DNA from: Candidatus Electrothrix aestuarii
GTDB taxonomy: Bacteria > Desulfobacterota > Desulfobulbia > Desulfobulbales > Desulfobulbaceae
DNA: 64,000 bases
Direction of reading: 5' to 3'
NCBI GenBank assembly: GCA_032595685.2
Contig: CP159373.1
Location: 2,483,501 to 2,547,500 of the forward strand
Below are positions 27,366 to 36,313 of the stretch, piece after piece; the stretch's first letter is position 1, and every line of letters starts with the position of its first letter. A program made the position numbers and the translations under genes. Under the pieces are notes generated by a model. That model was not told where the DNA came from, searched no databases, and worked only from the letters and a program-made list of their open reading frames with translations.

Positions 27366-28135
27366 TGGAAAAAACTATCGGAAAAATAATCGGCATCGTT
27401 GGTGTTCCGCCGCTGGAGATCATCCGCCAAATCAATGAGGAGCAGGGGAGGATCGTTGATCTGGATGAGCCGCAGCTGCCCCTGCCCATGAACCGGGAGA
27501 CCCATCTCCCGCAGGTTTATTGCGCCATCCTGCGCACCGTGCTCCTCAACGCTATGAACATGCCTCTGGATCGGATATATGTTGATGTGGGACCGGGGAA
27601 ATGTGACTGTGCCCTCCATGTAGCCACGGTGCTCCAGCATTTCCTTGCTATTCCTGTTATCACCACCCGTAATCAGGACAGCGAAGGTTTTGGTTTTCCC
27701 ATCAGTCGGAGTAATTTGCCTTTGCTGGAAAAGCTGCAGGCGATTACCCAGGGAGTGCAATCCAGCGAGCCTTCTCCTGATTATCCCCCCTCGGTCCCCA
27801 CCGCAGGCTTTTGGGGCGTGCCACCGCGTGATTTCTCGCTTTTATCCCTGTTCCCGGACAGCACCCATGTCTATGGCTGGAGCCGCTGTATGGAGAACAA
27901 AACACCTGCTGATGTCGAGTTGGAATCCTACTACAATCCCTCCGTCCCTACCGTATTCTTTGCCCAATCCTTTTGCGCGAAAACGGCCTTAGCCAAGCAT
28001 TTGGCAGAACGGCATCCCAAGGGGCTCTATGTGGATTGTGATGTCAATACCAGCTCTAGTGTTCGGGCAAAAATCGAGGCCTTTCTGGAGTTCTCTCTCA
28101 AGAAGGGGCCGGGAGACGAAGATGCTGCTGGCTGA
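27365..28135 (+). CDS. Hypothetical partner of a BadF-type activase, possibly dehydratase-like
   Basis: This 256-residue protein is coupled by TGATG to the permease and overlaps the activase gene by 14 nt. I cannot place its domain with certainty. It has a CDC motif in VGPGKCDCALHVA, a CxxN pattern in WSRCMENKTP and several other cysteines. With the BadF-type activase directly downstream, it could be a reduced 2-hydroxyacyl-CoA-dehydratase-like component, the usual client of such activases. That is inference from context only. It appears soluble. Confidence 0.65.
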   Translation: MEKTIGKIIGIVGVPPLEIIRQINEEQGRIVDLDEPQLPLPMNRETHLPQVYCAILRTVLLNAMNMPLDRIYVDVGPGKCDCALHVATVLQHFLAIPVITTRNQDSEGFGFPISRSNLPLLEKLQAITQGVQSSEPSPDYPPSVPTAGFWGVPPRDFSLLSLFPDSTHVYGWSRCMENKTPADVELESYYNPSVPTVFFAQSFCAKTALAKHLAERHPKGLYVDCDVNTSSSVRAKIEAFLEFSLKKGPGDEDAAG

Positions 28136-28787
28136 TTTCGGGACCTCCTACACCAAGCTTTTCACAACAGGACCAGAGGGCAACGAACCACGTACTCCAC
28201 GTATTGTCCCCACCCGTGAGCTTGATCCAGAATTTATGGCTGATCTTGCCACTGGTCATAACGCCAAGCGACGGGGAAAAGAAGCTGTGAATGAGCTGAT
28301 TGCCTTGGCTAAGGGGGGGCGCCGCCTGATTGCTGAGCCCGATGCAGTGCTGCTCGACTGCGGCAGTCGGGACATTAAGTTCATTCGCTACCAGGACTTT
28401 GAGGTGGCAGATATGGGCTGGAATGCCGAGTGCGGGGCCTCAATGGGGTTCACCATTGAGCTGCTGGAATCCTATTACAAAATTGATTACAGTAAGGTGG
28501 CTGTTCCGGAGACGGGCTTTTCCGTCACCTGCGGCGTCCTTGGTATGAGCAATATCTTTGATGCTGTGGTCACAGGCAGTTCAGAAACCGAGGCCGTGGC
28601 AAAATTTGTCCGAGGTATTGCCCGTAATGCCTTCCGCTTTGCCGGTTCTCCAGATAAACTCTATCTCTCGGGTGGTCTCTGCGATAACCCACTTTTTCTT
28701 GGTTGCTTTCCTTGTGAGGTTGTGCCATTGGGGAGATTTGTGCTCCTGGAGGGGCTTAGGGCACATTTGATGAGCAAGGAGAAATAG
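28122..28787 (+). CDS. BadF/BcrA/HgdC-type activase ATPase (ASKHA fold)
   Basis: This 221-residue protein starts at ATG 28122 with ADFGTSYTKLF, the phosphate-1 loop. LLDCGSRDIKFI (phosphate-2), NAECGASMGF and VTCGVLGMSN follow, holding the two cysteines that in this family bind the [4Fe-4S] cluster between two monomers. YLSGGLCDNP comes last. These homodimeric ATPases inject one low-potential electron into 2-hydroxyacyl-CoA dehydratases or benzoyl-CoA reductases. No complete dehydratase is nearby; the overlapping upstream gene is the likely partner. An in-frame ATG at 28029 lies deep inside that gene and is rejected as start. Confidence 0.82.
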   Translation: MLLADFGTSYTKLFTTGPEGNEPRTPRIVPTRELDPEFMADLATGHNAKRRGKEAVNELIALAKGGRRLIAEPDAVLLDCGSRDIKFIRYQDFEVADMGWNAECGASMGFTIELLESYYKIDYSKVAVPETGFSVTCGVLGMSNIFDAVVTGSSETEAVAKFVRGIARNAFRFAGSPDKLYLSGGLCDNPLFLGCFPCEVVPLGRFVLLEGLRAHLMSKEK

Positions 28788-28793
28788 AAGATG

Positions 28794-29825
28794 TCATCTC
28801 TTCTTCCTCAGCTTCTGATATTTATATACCGCCCGGTTATGCTCTTGGAGGCTCTTGGAAAAATAATGGCTCCCGTCATTCTGGGAGACGAAATAGAGAT
28901 AGGGCACATTTGCTGGCTGTAAAACCGCCTGAAGAGCTGCGGCCCCAGGATTACAGATGGGGCCAGCGGGCAGGCCTGGAATGACATAGGTATTATACGG
29001 GCTCCATCGCTCAAGATCTGCCTTGGTCAGGTTGCCGTTGAAATTCTCAATGCCGTAGATAGTGGTGGGGTCAGACTGGAGCCGCATCCCCTTTTTGAGG
29101 CGATTATAAAACACCCCGGCGATCACATCCCGTTCCCCGGCTGAACCGGTTTCCTTTTCCACAATAGAGGCCAAGATGAGCAGCTGATGCTGGTTATATT
29201 TCCCCACTTGGTCTGTCCTCTGTGCCGTTTCTGGGCCAGTTAGTTCCTGCCAAACTGCGAAAAAGCGTTCAACCATCATTCTAATAAGCTTCCGCTCATC
29301 AATCTCTCCACGAACCAGGGTATAGGTTTCGGGGAAAAGGTATCCCTCTAAAGAAGCTGCTGTTACCCCCAGCTCTTTCAAAAAGGCCGCGTCCTGACAA
29401 AGGTGGATAAAGACCGCAGGATCTGCCCAACCGTCCTCTGCAAAGATGGCTGCAATCTCGGTCATCCTTTTTCCTTCCGGGACCGTGACTCTATGACGCA
29501 CTGGCTGGGCCGTATCCAGGAAACGAATCACCTCCAATGGAGTCAAACCCTGCGGTACCTCAAACTCCCCGGCTCGCAGTCGCGGCGGATGATCAAGCAC
29601 ATGGAAGAGCCGGGCCAGAGTAAGAAAACGAATATCATCAGCAATGATTATTTCTTTCAGGGCAAGAAGAGATTGTATCTGCCGGACACCCGCTCCTTTG
29701 GGAATATCGACAATGCGCTTCTCTGTGCCGGGAGAAGGCGTGAAGACATATGCAGCAAACCAGCCGCCTACGGCTAAGCAGAGAAGAAAGGTAGCGAGGA
29801 GAAAAAAAAGACAGAATGAACGCAT
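28794..29825 (-). CDS. mltG: Endolytic murein transglycosylase MltG
   Basis: This 343-residue protein has one N-terminal membrane helix (FFLLATFLLCLAVGGWFAAYV), a LysM-like region and the YceG catalytic domain, with LASIVEKETG (catalytic Glu), AGVFYNRLKKGMRLQSDPT and YNTYVIPGLPAGPICNPG. MltG cuts nascent glycan strands at the membrane and influences glycan length. The gene converges with the activase gene, ending 6 nt away. Length is typical. Confidence 0.94.
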   Translation of the reverse strand: MRSFCLFFLLATFLLCLAVGGWFAAYVFTPSPGTEKRIVDIPKGAGVRQIQSLLALKEIIIADDIRFLTLARLFHVLDHPPRLRAGEFEVPQGLTPLEVIRFLDTAQPVRHRVTVPEGKRMTEIAAIFAEDGWADPAVFIHLCQDAAFLKELGVTAASLEGYLFPETYTLVRGEIDERKLIRMMVERFFAVWQELTGPETAQRTDQVGKYNQHQLLILASIVEKETGSAGERDVIAGVFYNRLKKGMRLQSDPTTIYGIENFNGNLTKADLERWSPYNTYVIPGLPAGPICNPGAAALQAVLQPANVPYLYFVSQNDGSHYFSKSLQEHNRAVYKYQKLRKKR

Positions 29826-29911
29826 AGGATAATAAACAGGTGGGATTAAGAGAAGTTATTTTGTCTATATTTTGGAGGTGAGTAGATATGTGTAACGCTT
29901 TTACAGGGAGA

Positions 29912-31474
29912 TCAGAGTACGTTATCCGGATATTCCACGAGTACATCGGTCAGATTCCGTTCCGCTTTGTCAAATCCGAATCCGACAAGCACCAGCGTCC
30001 TGCTATCAGCTAGATAAGGTGTATGATATTTTCTTGTTTTGATCTGCTCCAAGGCGGCTTCAGCGGTGCCCATCTTGAATTCAAGCACGTATATATAACG
30101 CTCTGTTGTAATAACCGCATCTGTTGTGCCGAAATGGGATTGCACCTCGCAGGCTATCCGAATGCCGAGAAGCTTGAGGACGATATAGATAACAGAGTGA
30201 TAAAAGCCCTCATACTCCTTTACCTTGTCCAGTTGCTTGACCGCTATGGAACTGAACAGAGCCTGCAGGGCTTTCAGAAAATTGTGCATTTCATTCTGCT
30301 CAAGGGCAGCAAGCAGCATATCCACAATACAGCTCATCTCATCTGGTGAACTGCCTGCATAATGTTCCACTGCAAAATTGAGAAAAGAGTCCCGGACTTC
30401 TTTATTGGGGAACTCAAGCAGGTATTCCCCGCAGGTTCTGTCCGACTGTTTCACGGTCAGGTAGCCGGTCTGAAACATGATCGCGGTGATGTTCATATTG
30501 TCGATATCATACTTACTGAACGCTGTTTCCCTGACCGTCTTATTGATTGATTCATTAATCTTTTTTCCACTTTCCTTCAGTCTGTTGATGAGAAAGGTCG
30601 GGCTGCCGGTTTCAAACCAAAAGTTTTTGAATTCCCGGTCATAAAAGAGGCGAAGCACCGAATAGGGATTGAAGAGAAAGGTCTCGCCGTCCCAGGAGTA
30701 ACCATTATACCATTGAGCAGTTTGCTTTATGGTTTCGTCCAGAGACCAGCCGAACTCATCGGCCAGACCCTGCAAATACCCGCCGTAATATGTCCTGATT
30801 TCTGCCTCGCTGTATCCGGCGATGGCGGCGAAATGACGGGTCATGGTGATGTCGGTGAGATGATTCAGATCGCTGAAAATAGAGACCTTGCTGAACTTAG
30901 ACACCCCAGTCATAAAGAAAAAGCGCAGATACCTGCCCTGATCCTTGATCCCGGCATAGAGGGTCTTGAGGATTTCCCGGTTTTCCTGGGCTTGGCCGAA
31001 CTCGGACTGCTCAAGATAGTCGATGATCGGCTTGTCATATTCATCGATAAGAACTGCTGTCGGTGTATCCTGACCTACTTTTCTGATCAGTTCCAAGAGT
31101 TGACCACCGTAACTTGTCGATTCCAGAATAACTGTATGTCGTTCCGCCTGCTCCGCCAGAAAAATCTCCAATGCTTTTTCCAGTCCCAGGGTTCTGTACT
31201 CAATCTCGGCAAAACTTATCCTGATAACCGGGTACTGTTTTTGCCAATCCCATTTGTCATAGATCCAACAGCCCTCGAATAAGATTTTGTTGCCGGAGAA
31301 CAGCTCCTGCATGGTGTTGATCAGCAGGGATTTGCCGAAGCGCCTGGGGCGGGAAAGGAAGTAATATTTGCCGTCATCTATGAGGCGGTAGATCAGCTCG
31401 GTCTTGTCCACATAGATCAAGTTTTCTGTTGTAAAGGCTGCAAAGTCCTGAACGCCTAAGCCGAGTTTTTTCAT
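29912..31474 (-). CDS. AAA-ATPase-like protein with C-terminal PD-(D/E)XK nuclease domain
   Basis: This 520-residue protein belongs to the large AAA_9/PDDEXK_9 family. It starts GVQDFAAFTTENLIYVDKTE, has a variant P-loop in SRPRRFGKSLLINTM and a Walker B-like LIDEYDKPI. The C-terminal nuclease region includes RYIYVLEFKMGTAEAALEQI. The family is abundant and horizontally mobile in anaerobes. A role in DNA conflict or selfish-element biology is assumed, not shown. It lies 10 nt downstream of the cobD-cobQ gene but is probably not related to cobalamin. Confidence 0.88.
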   Translation of the reverse strand: MKKLGLGVQDFAAFTTENLIYVDKTELIYRLIDDGKYYFLSRPRRFGKSLLINTMQELFSGNKILFEGCWIYDKWDWQKQYPVIRISFAEIEYRTLGLEKALEIFLAEQAERHTVILESTSYGGQLLELIRKVGQDTPTAVLIDEYDKPIIDYLEQSEFGQAQENREILKTLYAGIKDQGRYLRFFFMTGVSKFSKVSIFSDLNHLTDITMTRHFAAIAGYSEAEIRTYYGGYLQGLADEFGWSLDETIKQTAQWYNGYSWDGETFLFNPYSVLRLFYDREFKNFWFETGSPTFLINRLKESGKKINESINKTVRETAFSKYDIDNMNITAIMFQTGYLTVKQSDRTCGEYLLEFPNKEVRDSFLNFAVEHYAGSSPDEMSCIVDMLLAALEQNEMHNFLKALQALFSSIAVKQLDKVKEYEGFYHSVIYIVLKLLGIRIACEVQSHFGTTDAVITTERYIYVLEFKMGTAEAALEQIKTRKYHTPYLADSRTLVLVGFGFDKAERNLTDVLVEYPDNVL

Positions 31475-31484
31475 AATCTTGTGA

Positions 31485-34160
31485 TTAGATCCCTAACAGG
31501 TTGTACACGGTATCCATATCCATCTCCTGCCGCAACACCGCTGCCAATCGGTCCAGAGCCGGTTCGAGATCATATTTCGCGTCTTGTCCAATCAAGGCAG
31601 GCAGGCCCTTTGCAACGCGAAGCTGATTGATGAACCAGCGGCGGAAAGGGTCAGAGTCAAAGATGCCGTGCAGATAGCTGCCCCAGATTCGTCCGGTCTG
31701 GTTCGCAACGCCGCAGGATGCCCCGTCTGTAAAGGACAGCAACGATTTTGATGCGGAGCTATCACCGCTGCTGCTTTGCCCGTGATGAATTTCATACCCA
31801 TGCACAGGCTGGCCGGACGGCAGATGAACTCCCTCGCGGCGGATCAGGGTTTTATCCGCCGCAAGCTCCGTGACAAGGTCCAGCAGAGCCAGACCATGCA
31901 GCATACTGCCTAGCTCTCCCTCAATGCCATGCGGGTCAGTAAGAGTTTTACCGAGGATCTGAAATCCTCCGCAGATCCCTGTTATCTGGCAGCCCAGTTC
32001 AGCTCGTTGAATGATTGCCTTGTCCAGGCCGCTTTGCGCCAGCCAGTTCAAATCACCCACCACGTTCTTGGATCCCGGCAGGATTATGCAGTCCGGTTCG
32101 CCCAAGTCATCCACCCGCCGAACCGTGCGCAGCCAGACATCTTTTTCCTCCAGTAGAGGCTCCAGATCGGTGAAATTGGAGATATGAGGCAGGTCAATCA
32201 GGGCAATTTCTACATGTTCGCCTGCAGGCTCTGCACTATTATATAGGCCCGCCTTAAAGCTGACTGAGTCCTCCTGAGGCAAACCAAGATCATTGAGCCA
32301 GGGTACTACCCCGATCACGGGTTTGCCGGTTCGTTGTTCCACAAAATCATGGGCATCTGCCAGCAAAGAGGCATCGCCACGGAAGCGGTTAACCAGGAAG
32401 CCAGCCAGTAATTGCCGCTCCCAAGGGGCCATAACAGCCACATGTCCGATAAAAGAGGCATAGACCCCGCCCCGATCAATATCCCCCACCAACAGAGCCG
32501 GAGATTGACTGTATTGGGCCATGCGCATATTGACGATGTCATGGGATTTCAGATTGACCTCGCCCGGACTGCCTGCTCCTTCGAGAATAATACAGTCGAA
32601 ATCCGCTGCCAGCTCGTCATATGTTTGGCAGACCTCCTGCCAGGCCTGCTCCTTATAGCGGACATAATCTGCCACCCGCATATTGCCGACAGGTTTGCCG
32701 TGAACAATGATCTGGCTGCCCACGTCGGAAGATGGTTTCAGGAGCACCGGGTTCATGCGTACATCAGGATCAAGGCGGCAGGCCTGGGCCTGCACCACCT
32801 GGGCTCGGCCCATCTCTCCTCCATCTCTGGTCACGTAGGAGTTCAGCGACATGTTCTGGGCCTTGAACGGAGCGACCCGGACGCCGTCTTGCAAAAGAAT
32901 TCGGCAGATACCCGCCACCAGTACGCTTTTACCCACATCTGAGCCTGTGCCGAGGAGCATCAGGGAAGGTGTTTTTTTGATGCGGGAACCGCACCTCGTG
33001 GAACATGCTTGCTCTTTTGGCAACAAAATTTCGCGCAATGCAATAACTAAGCGGTCATTCTCTTCTTGTGAACGCACCGCCACCCGGAAATACTGTTCAT
33101 CCAGGCCTTCATAATTAGCACAGACTCTGATAGCGATTTTGGCCTGCTGCAAGAGCTGGTTTGCCAGCTCTGTAGCTGTCATGGCTGTCAGTTTGTTCTT
33201 CAGCTGGATTAAGAGGAAATCTGCTGCACCGGGAATAACCCGGAGGGAAGGAATGGCGGCCAGGTCTCGATAGAGGGCTTCACGGTTTACCCTGATCAGT
33301 TCCTGGGTATTGCGAACATACTCGGTATCCTGAATCATGGCTTGACCAGCAGCCTGGGCCAAGGCGTTCACCGACCACGGGGCAAGCTGGCGCTTGATAT
33401 CCTGGCAGAGTTCTTGAGATGCGGCCAGGAAACCCAGCCGCAGGCCGGGTACAGCAAAGAGTTTGGTCAGTGAGCAGAGGGTGATGATATTTTCCCGGCT
33501 TCCGGCCAAGGAGGTATAGCCTGCAACAAATCCGGCAAAGGCCTCATCAAGGAGGAAAAGAACATCCTGGTGCTGATCTGCCAGGGTCAGCAGGGACTCT
33601 CGGTCAATCATCCTGCCGGTGGGATTATTGGGTTGGCCGAGAATTAGTAGATCACCAGACTGAAGTGAGGTGAAAATATTATCCAGGTTGGGTTGAAAAT
33701 CATCATCCGCAGAGAGAGGAAGAGGCACAACCTCAAGACCAGCCTGTTCGCAGGCCTGATGATAATCAATATAGGCAGGAACCGGGATGAGTGCCCGACG
33801 TATCTTTCGTTCTGTCTGGGAATCATGTAGGGGCAGGTCCCTGTGCCTGCCCTTGCCTGAAGGGCGAACACAGGGGTTCGCCCCTACAGCGCGCAGGCAG
33901 GCATAAAGCAGGTCCGAGGTGCCGTTTCCTGGTACAATCTGCTCGGGAGCTAATTGATATTGTTCTGCAAGGGCTTGCACTAATTCCGTGGAATCTGGAT
34001 CAGGATATTGGACAATATCCTCCAGGCGGCCAGCCAGCAGATTCCAGAGATACTCCGGCGGACCAAGGGGGTTGATGTTAGCGCTGAAATCCAGAATTTC
34101 TTCCGGCTGGCATCCCAAACGAGTAGCGAGCTCTCTGGTATTCCCACCGTGCCCGCTCAT
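31485..34160 (-). CDS. CobD-CobQ fusion: threonine-phosphate decarboxylase-like domain plus cobyric acid synthase
   Basis: This protein has 891 residues. Residues 1-~385 are a PLP-dependent class I/II fold of the CobD/CobC type (LDFSANINPLG, QPNNPTGR, Lys in SLTKLFAVPGLRLGF), which makes the aminopropanol-phosphate linker. Residues ~400-891 are cobyric acid synthase: P-loop GTGSDVGKSVL, KAQNMSLNSYV, and a glutaminase part with the nucleophile in GICGGFQILG and YEIHHGQ. It amidates the corrin side chains. Residues ~92-111 are an extra segment encoded by a palindromic repeat (33827-33887). The ATG overlaps the cobS stop (34157-34160). Confidence 0.9.
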   Translation of the reverse strand: MSGHGGNTRELATRLGCQPEEILDFSANINPLGPPEYLWNLLAGRLEDIVQYPDPDSTELVQALAEQYQLAPEQIVPGNGTSDLLYACLRAVGANPCVRPSGKGRHRDLPLHDSQTERKIRRALIPVPAYIDYHQACEQAGLEVVPLPLSADDDFQPNLDNIFTSLQSGDLLILGQPNNPTGRMIDRESLLTLADQHQDVLFLLDEAFAGFVAGYTSLAGSRENIITLCSLTKLFAVPGLRLGFLAASQELCQDIKRQLAPWSVNALAQAAGQAMIQDTEYVRNTQELIRVNREALYRDLAAIPSLRVIPGAADFLLIQLKNKLTAMTATELANQLLQQAKIAIRVCANYEGLDEQYFRVAVRSQEENDRLVIALREILLPKEQACSTRCGSRIKKTPSLMLLGTGSDVGKSVLVAGICRILLQDGVRVAPFKAQNMSLNSYVTRDGGEMGRAQVVQAQACRLDPDVRMNPVLLKPSSDVGSQIIVHGKPVGNMRVADYVRYKEQAWQEVCQTYDELAADFDCIILEGAGSPGEVNLKSHDIVNMRMAQYSQSPALLVGDIDRGGVYASFIGHVAVMAPWERQLLAGFLVNRFRGDASLLADAHDFVEQRTGKPVIGVVPWLNDLGLPQEDSVSFKAGLYNSAEPAGEHVEIALIDLPHISNFTDLEPLLEEKDVWLRTVRRVDDLGEPDCIILPGSKNVVGDLNWLAQSGLDKAIIQRAELGCQITGICGGFQILGKTLTDPHGIEGELGSMLHGLALLDLVTELAADKTLIRREGVHLPSGQPVHGYEIHHGQSSSGDSSASKSLLSFTDGASCGVANQTGRIWGSYLHGIFDSDPFRRWFINQLRVAKGLPALIGQDAKYDLEPALDRLAAVLRQEMDMDTVYNLLGI
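33827..33887. repeat. Palindromic two-hairpin repeat element, copy 1, inside the cobD-cobQ coding sequence
   Basis: The ends are GTAGGGGC and GCCCCTAC. Inside are two hairpins: GGGCAGG / CCTGCCC around TCCCTGTG, and GGGCGAA / TTCGCCC around CACAGGGG. The frame of cobD-cobQ stays open through it and adds about 20 residues. A longer relative lies at 36178-36301. Confidence 0.88.
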
Positions 34161-35062
34161 AGGAGGCCACCCAGGTTCAGAGTGAAGACAAGGGCAACAA
34201 TAGCCTCTGCCAGCTCGCAGGCTGCACCCAAGGTGTCACCGGTCACGCCGCCAATTTTTCGGCGACAAAGGAAGGCAAAGCAAGCGCTCATGAATAATAC
34301 GGCAAAGACAGCGAGCAAGCCCTGGGTACCTGCTGCGGCCCAGGAAAGACCGCTGAGGACCAGGAGGGCTGCTCCTGCCCGGATCAGCGCCTGCTGGGAA
34401 TAAAAAGAACCTTTGAACAGGCTGCCCAGTCCTCCTTCAGGGCGGGCATAAGGCAGCATGGCCATCAGAAGGAGGATAGCCATGCGTCCGGCAAGGGGCA
34501 TGAGAAAAACCGCGATAAGAAGCTGGCTTTTCATGGAGGCCAAGCAGGCAATTTTGAGGGAAAGGAGTAGGGCCAGGGCAATAACGCCCATAGCCCCGGT
34601 GGCTGAATCCCGCATGATCTCCAGCATCCGCTCACGGGGCCGGGCACTGAAAAATCCGTCTGCTGTGTCGGCCAGACCATCCAGGTGCAGCCCACCGGAA
34701 AAGGAGAGCAGGAGCAGCACCGTGAGAACCGCTGTCACTGCTGGAGGAAGCACCAAATGCATGGCCCAGGCCAGGGGAACAGCGATGCAGCTGAATAAAA
34801 GGCCGATTAAGGGGAAGAAGGAAACAGATCGGGCCAATTCCTCTTCACTTGTCCCGAAGCTGCCTGCAAAGGGAATAATCGAGAGGAAACGCAGGGCCGC
34901 GACAAAGGAACCTATCTGGGTAATGATGGCCCTGTTTAGCGGTTGATGAGGCTGATGCGTTCCCGGCTCGACCTGCCGTTTTTGTTCAGGAGCCTTTCTT
35001 TGAAACCGTACTGTTTTTTTTCTGCGCCGATTGCCTGAGCCGCGCCTGGTAAAGAGTCTCAT
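34157..35062 (-). CDS. cobS: Adenosylcobinamide-GDP ribazoletransferase (cobalamin synthase)
   Basis: This 301-residue integral membrane enzyme joins AdoCbi-GDP with alpha-ribazole(-phosphate). It shows GLHLDGLADTADGFF and, near the end, GGVTGDTLGAACE, both family signatures. Several hydrophobic helices surround these. The first ~45 residues (RRGSGNRRRKKTVRFQ and following) are basic, repetitive and unlike the family start, so the true start may be nearer residue 45. The annotated ATG was kept because it overlaps the cobT stop by 4 nt. The 3' end overlaps cobD-cobQ by 4 nt. Confidence 0.92.
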   Translation of the reverse strand: MRLFTRRGSGNRRRKKTVRFQRKAPEQKRQVEPGTHQPHQPLNRAIITQIGSFVAALRFLSIIPFAGSFGTSEEELARSVSFFPLIGLLFSCIAVPLAWAMHLVLPPAVTAVLTVLLLLSFSGGLHLDGLADTADGFFSARPRERMLEIMRDSATGAMGVIALALLLSLKIACLASMKSQLLIAVFLMPLAGRMAILLLMAMLPYARPEGGLGSLFKGSFYSQQALIRAGAALLVLSGLSWAAAGTQGLLAVFAVLFMSACFAFLCRRKIGGVTGDTLGAACELAEAIVALVFTLNLGGLL

Positions 35063-36162
35063 TCGACTGGTGTTCCTGTGACCCCGGCATCGGCAAAGGT
35101 CGCCACCTCAGTGAGGACAGCCACTGCCGCTTCCACCAGATTCATGGCCAGGGCAGCACCTGTTCCCTCCCCCAGGCGGAGGTTGAGATCCAGCAGCGGT
35201 TTACAACCGATTTTCTCTTGCATGGCAGCATGTCCCTGTTCTACCGAGCGATGGGCGCAGATGATATAATCACGGACAAAGGGTTCCAGCTTGCAGGCGA
35301 TCAAGGCCCCGGCAGTGGATATAAAGCCGTCCACCAGGATGGGTTTCTGTTGGGCCGCAGCGCCGATGATCAGACCAGCAATACCGCCGATTTCATACCC
35401 ACCCACCTTGGCCAGCACGTCCAGTCCGTCCTCGGCATCGGGTTTATTCATTTGCAGGGCCCGGGCCAGGATCTCTTTCTTGTGTTCCAGTTGCTCATCA
35501 TCAAGGCCGGTTCCCCGGCCAGTGAGCTGGTCCAGGTCCTTGTCGGTCATGGTGGCGATAATGGCTGTGCTGGCTGTGGTATTCCCGATCCCCATATCGC
35601 CAGTGGCAAAGATATCCACCTCATGACCCAACTGCTCTGCCACCTCAATGCCTGCTTCCACGGCCATAACCGCCTGGGTCCGGGTCATGGCCGGTCCGTG
35701 GACCATATTTTCGGTACCGGCTGCAATCTTTTTGGAGATAATCTTGCCCTCATTAACCAGCGCCGACAAGTCCTCAGAACAGCCCATGTCCACCACAGAG
35801 ACCTCTGCTCCGGCCTGCCGGGCCAAGGCGTTGATGCCTGCACCGCCGTTGACAAAGTTGTAGACCATCTGGGCCGTTACCTCGGAAGGATACTTGGACA
35901 CCCCTTCTGCGGTAACCCCGTGATCTCCCACCATGATCACCACCCTTTTCCGCTTTACCGGGGGATGCATGGAACGAGTCATTCCGGCCAGATCCACAGC
36001 CAGATCCATGAGATCTCCCAAGGCCCAGTAGGGCATGGTCAGCTGCTCAAGTCGGGCAGTGGCCTTTTCGCGGTATTCGCTGTTCTGGGGGAAGATTTTC
36101 CGGAAGGTGGCTTCGAGGAAATCGACGTGATCGGATCTATTCGGTTTATATGTTGTTGCCAT
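35059..36162 (-). CDS. cobT: Nicotinate-nucleotide-dimethylbenzimidazole phosphoribosyltransferase
   Basis: This 367-residue protein makes alpha-ribazole-5'-phosphate, the lower ligand of cobalamin. MVGDHGVTAEGVSKYP, NGGAGINALARQ, ATGDMGIGNTTAST and LNLRLGEGTGAAL (with the catalytic Glu) are all present. Length is normal. It overlaps cobS by ATGA. Immediately upstream is the second copy of the palindromic repeat, and no clear Shine-Dalgarno lies before its ATG, so translation initiation may have been affected by that insertion. Confidence 0.95.
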   Translation of the reverse strand: MATTYKPNRSDHVDFLEATFRKIFPQNSEYREKATARLEQLTMPYWALGDLMDLAVDLAGMTRSMHPPVKRKRVVIMVGDHGVTAEGVSKYPSEVTAQMVYNFVNGGAGINALARQAGAEVSVVDMGCSEDLSALVNEGKIISKKIAAGTENMVHGPAMTRTQAVMAVEAGIEVAEQLGHEVDIFATGDMGIGNTTASTAIIATMTDKDLDQLTGRGTGLDDEQLEHKKEILARALQMNKPDAEDGLDVLAKVGGYEIGGIAGLIIGAAAQQKPILVDGFISTAGALIACKLEPFVRDYIICAHRSVEQGHAAMQEKIGCKPLLDLNLRLGEGTGAALAMNLVEAAVAVLTEVATFADAGVTGTPVE

Positions 36163-36177
36163 GTTTTTTTATTCGGT

Positions 36178-36301
36178 GTAGGGGCAGGTCCCTGTGCCTG
36201 CCCGATGATATCTGATCGGAATTTTACAGGGCATCACGGGGCCGCCCTCTATAAAAATATCCCGGATGAAACGCCTAGGGCGAAGACAAGATTCGCCCCT
36301 A
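36178..36301. repeat. Palindromic two-hairpin repeat element, copy 2, between cobU and cobT
   Basis: It begins GTAGGGGCAGG...CCTGCCC and ends GGGCGAA...TTCGCCCCTA, the same two hairpins as copy 1, but separated by about 75 bp of unrelated sequence. It fills nearly all of the space between cobU and cobT. Confidence 0.85.
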
Positions 36302-36313
36302 TAAGTGCTTCGG

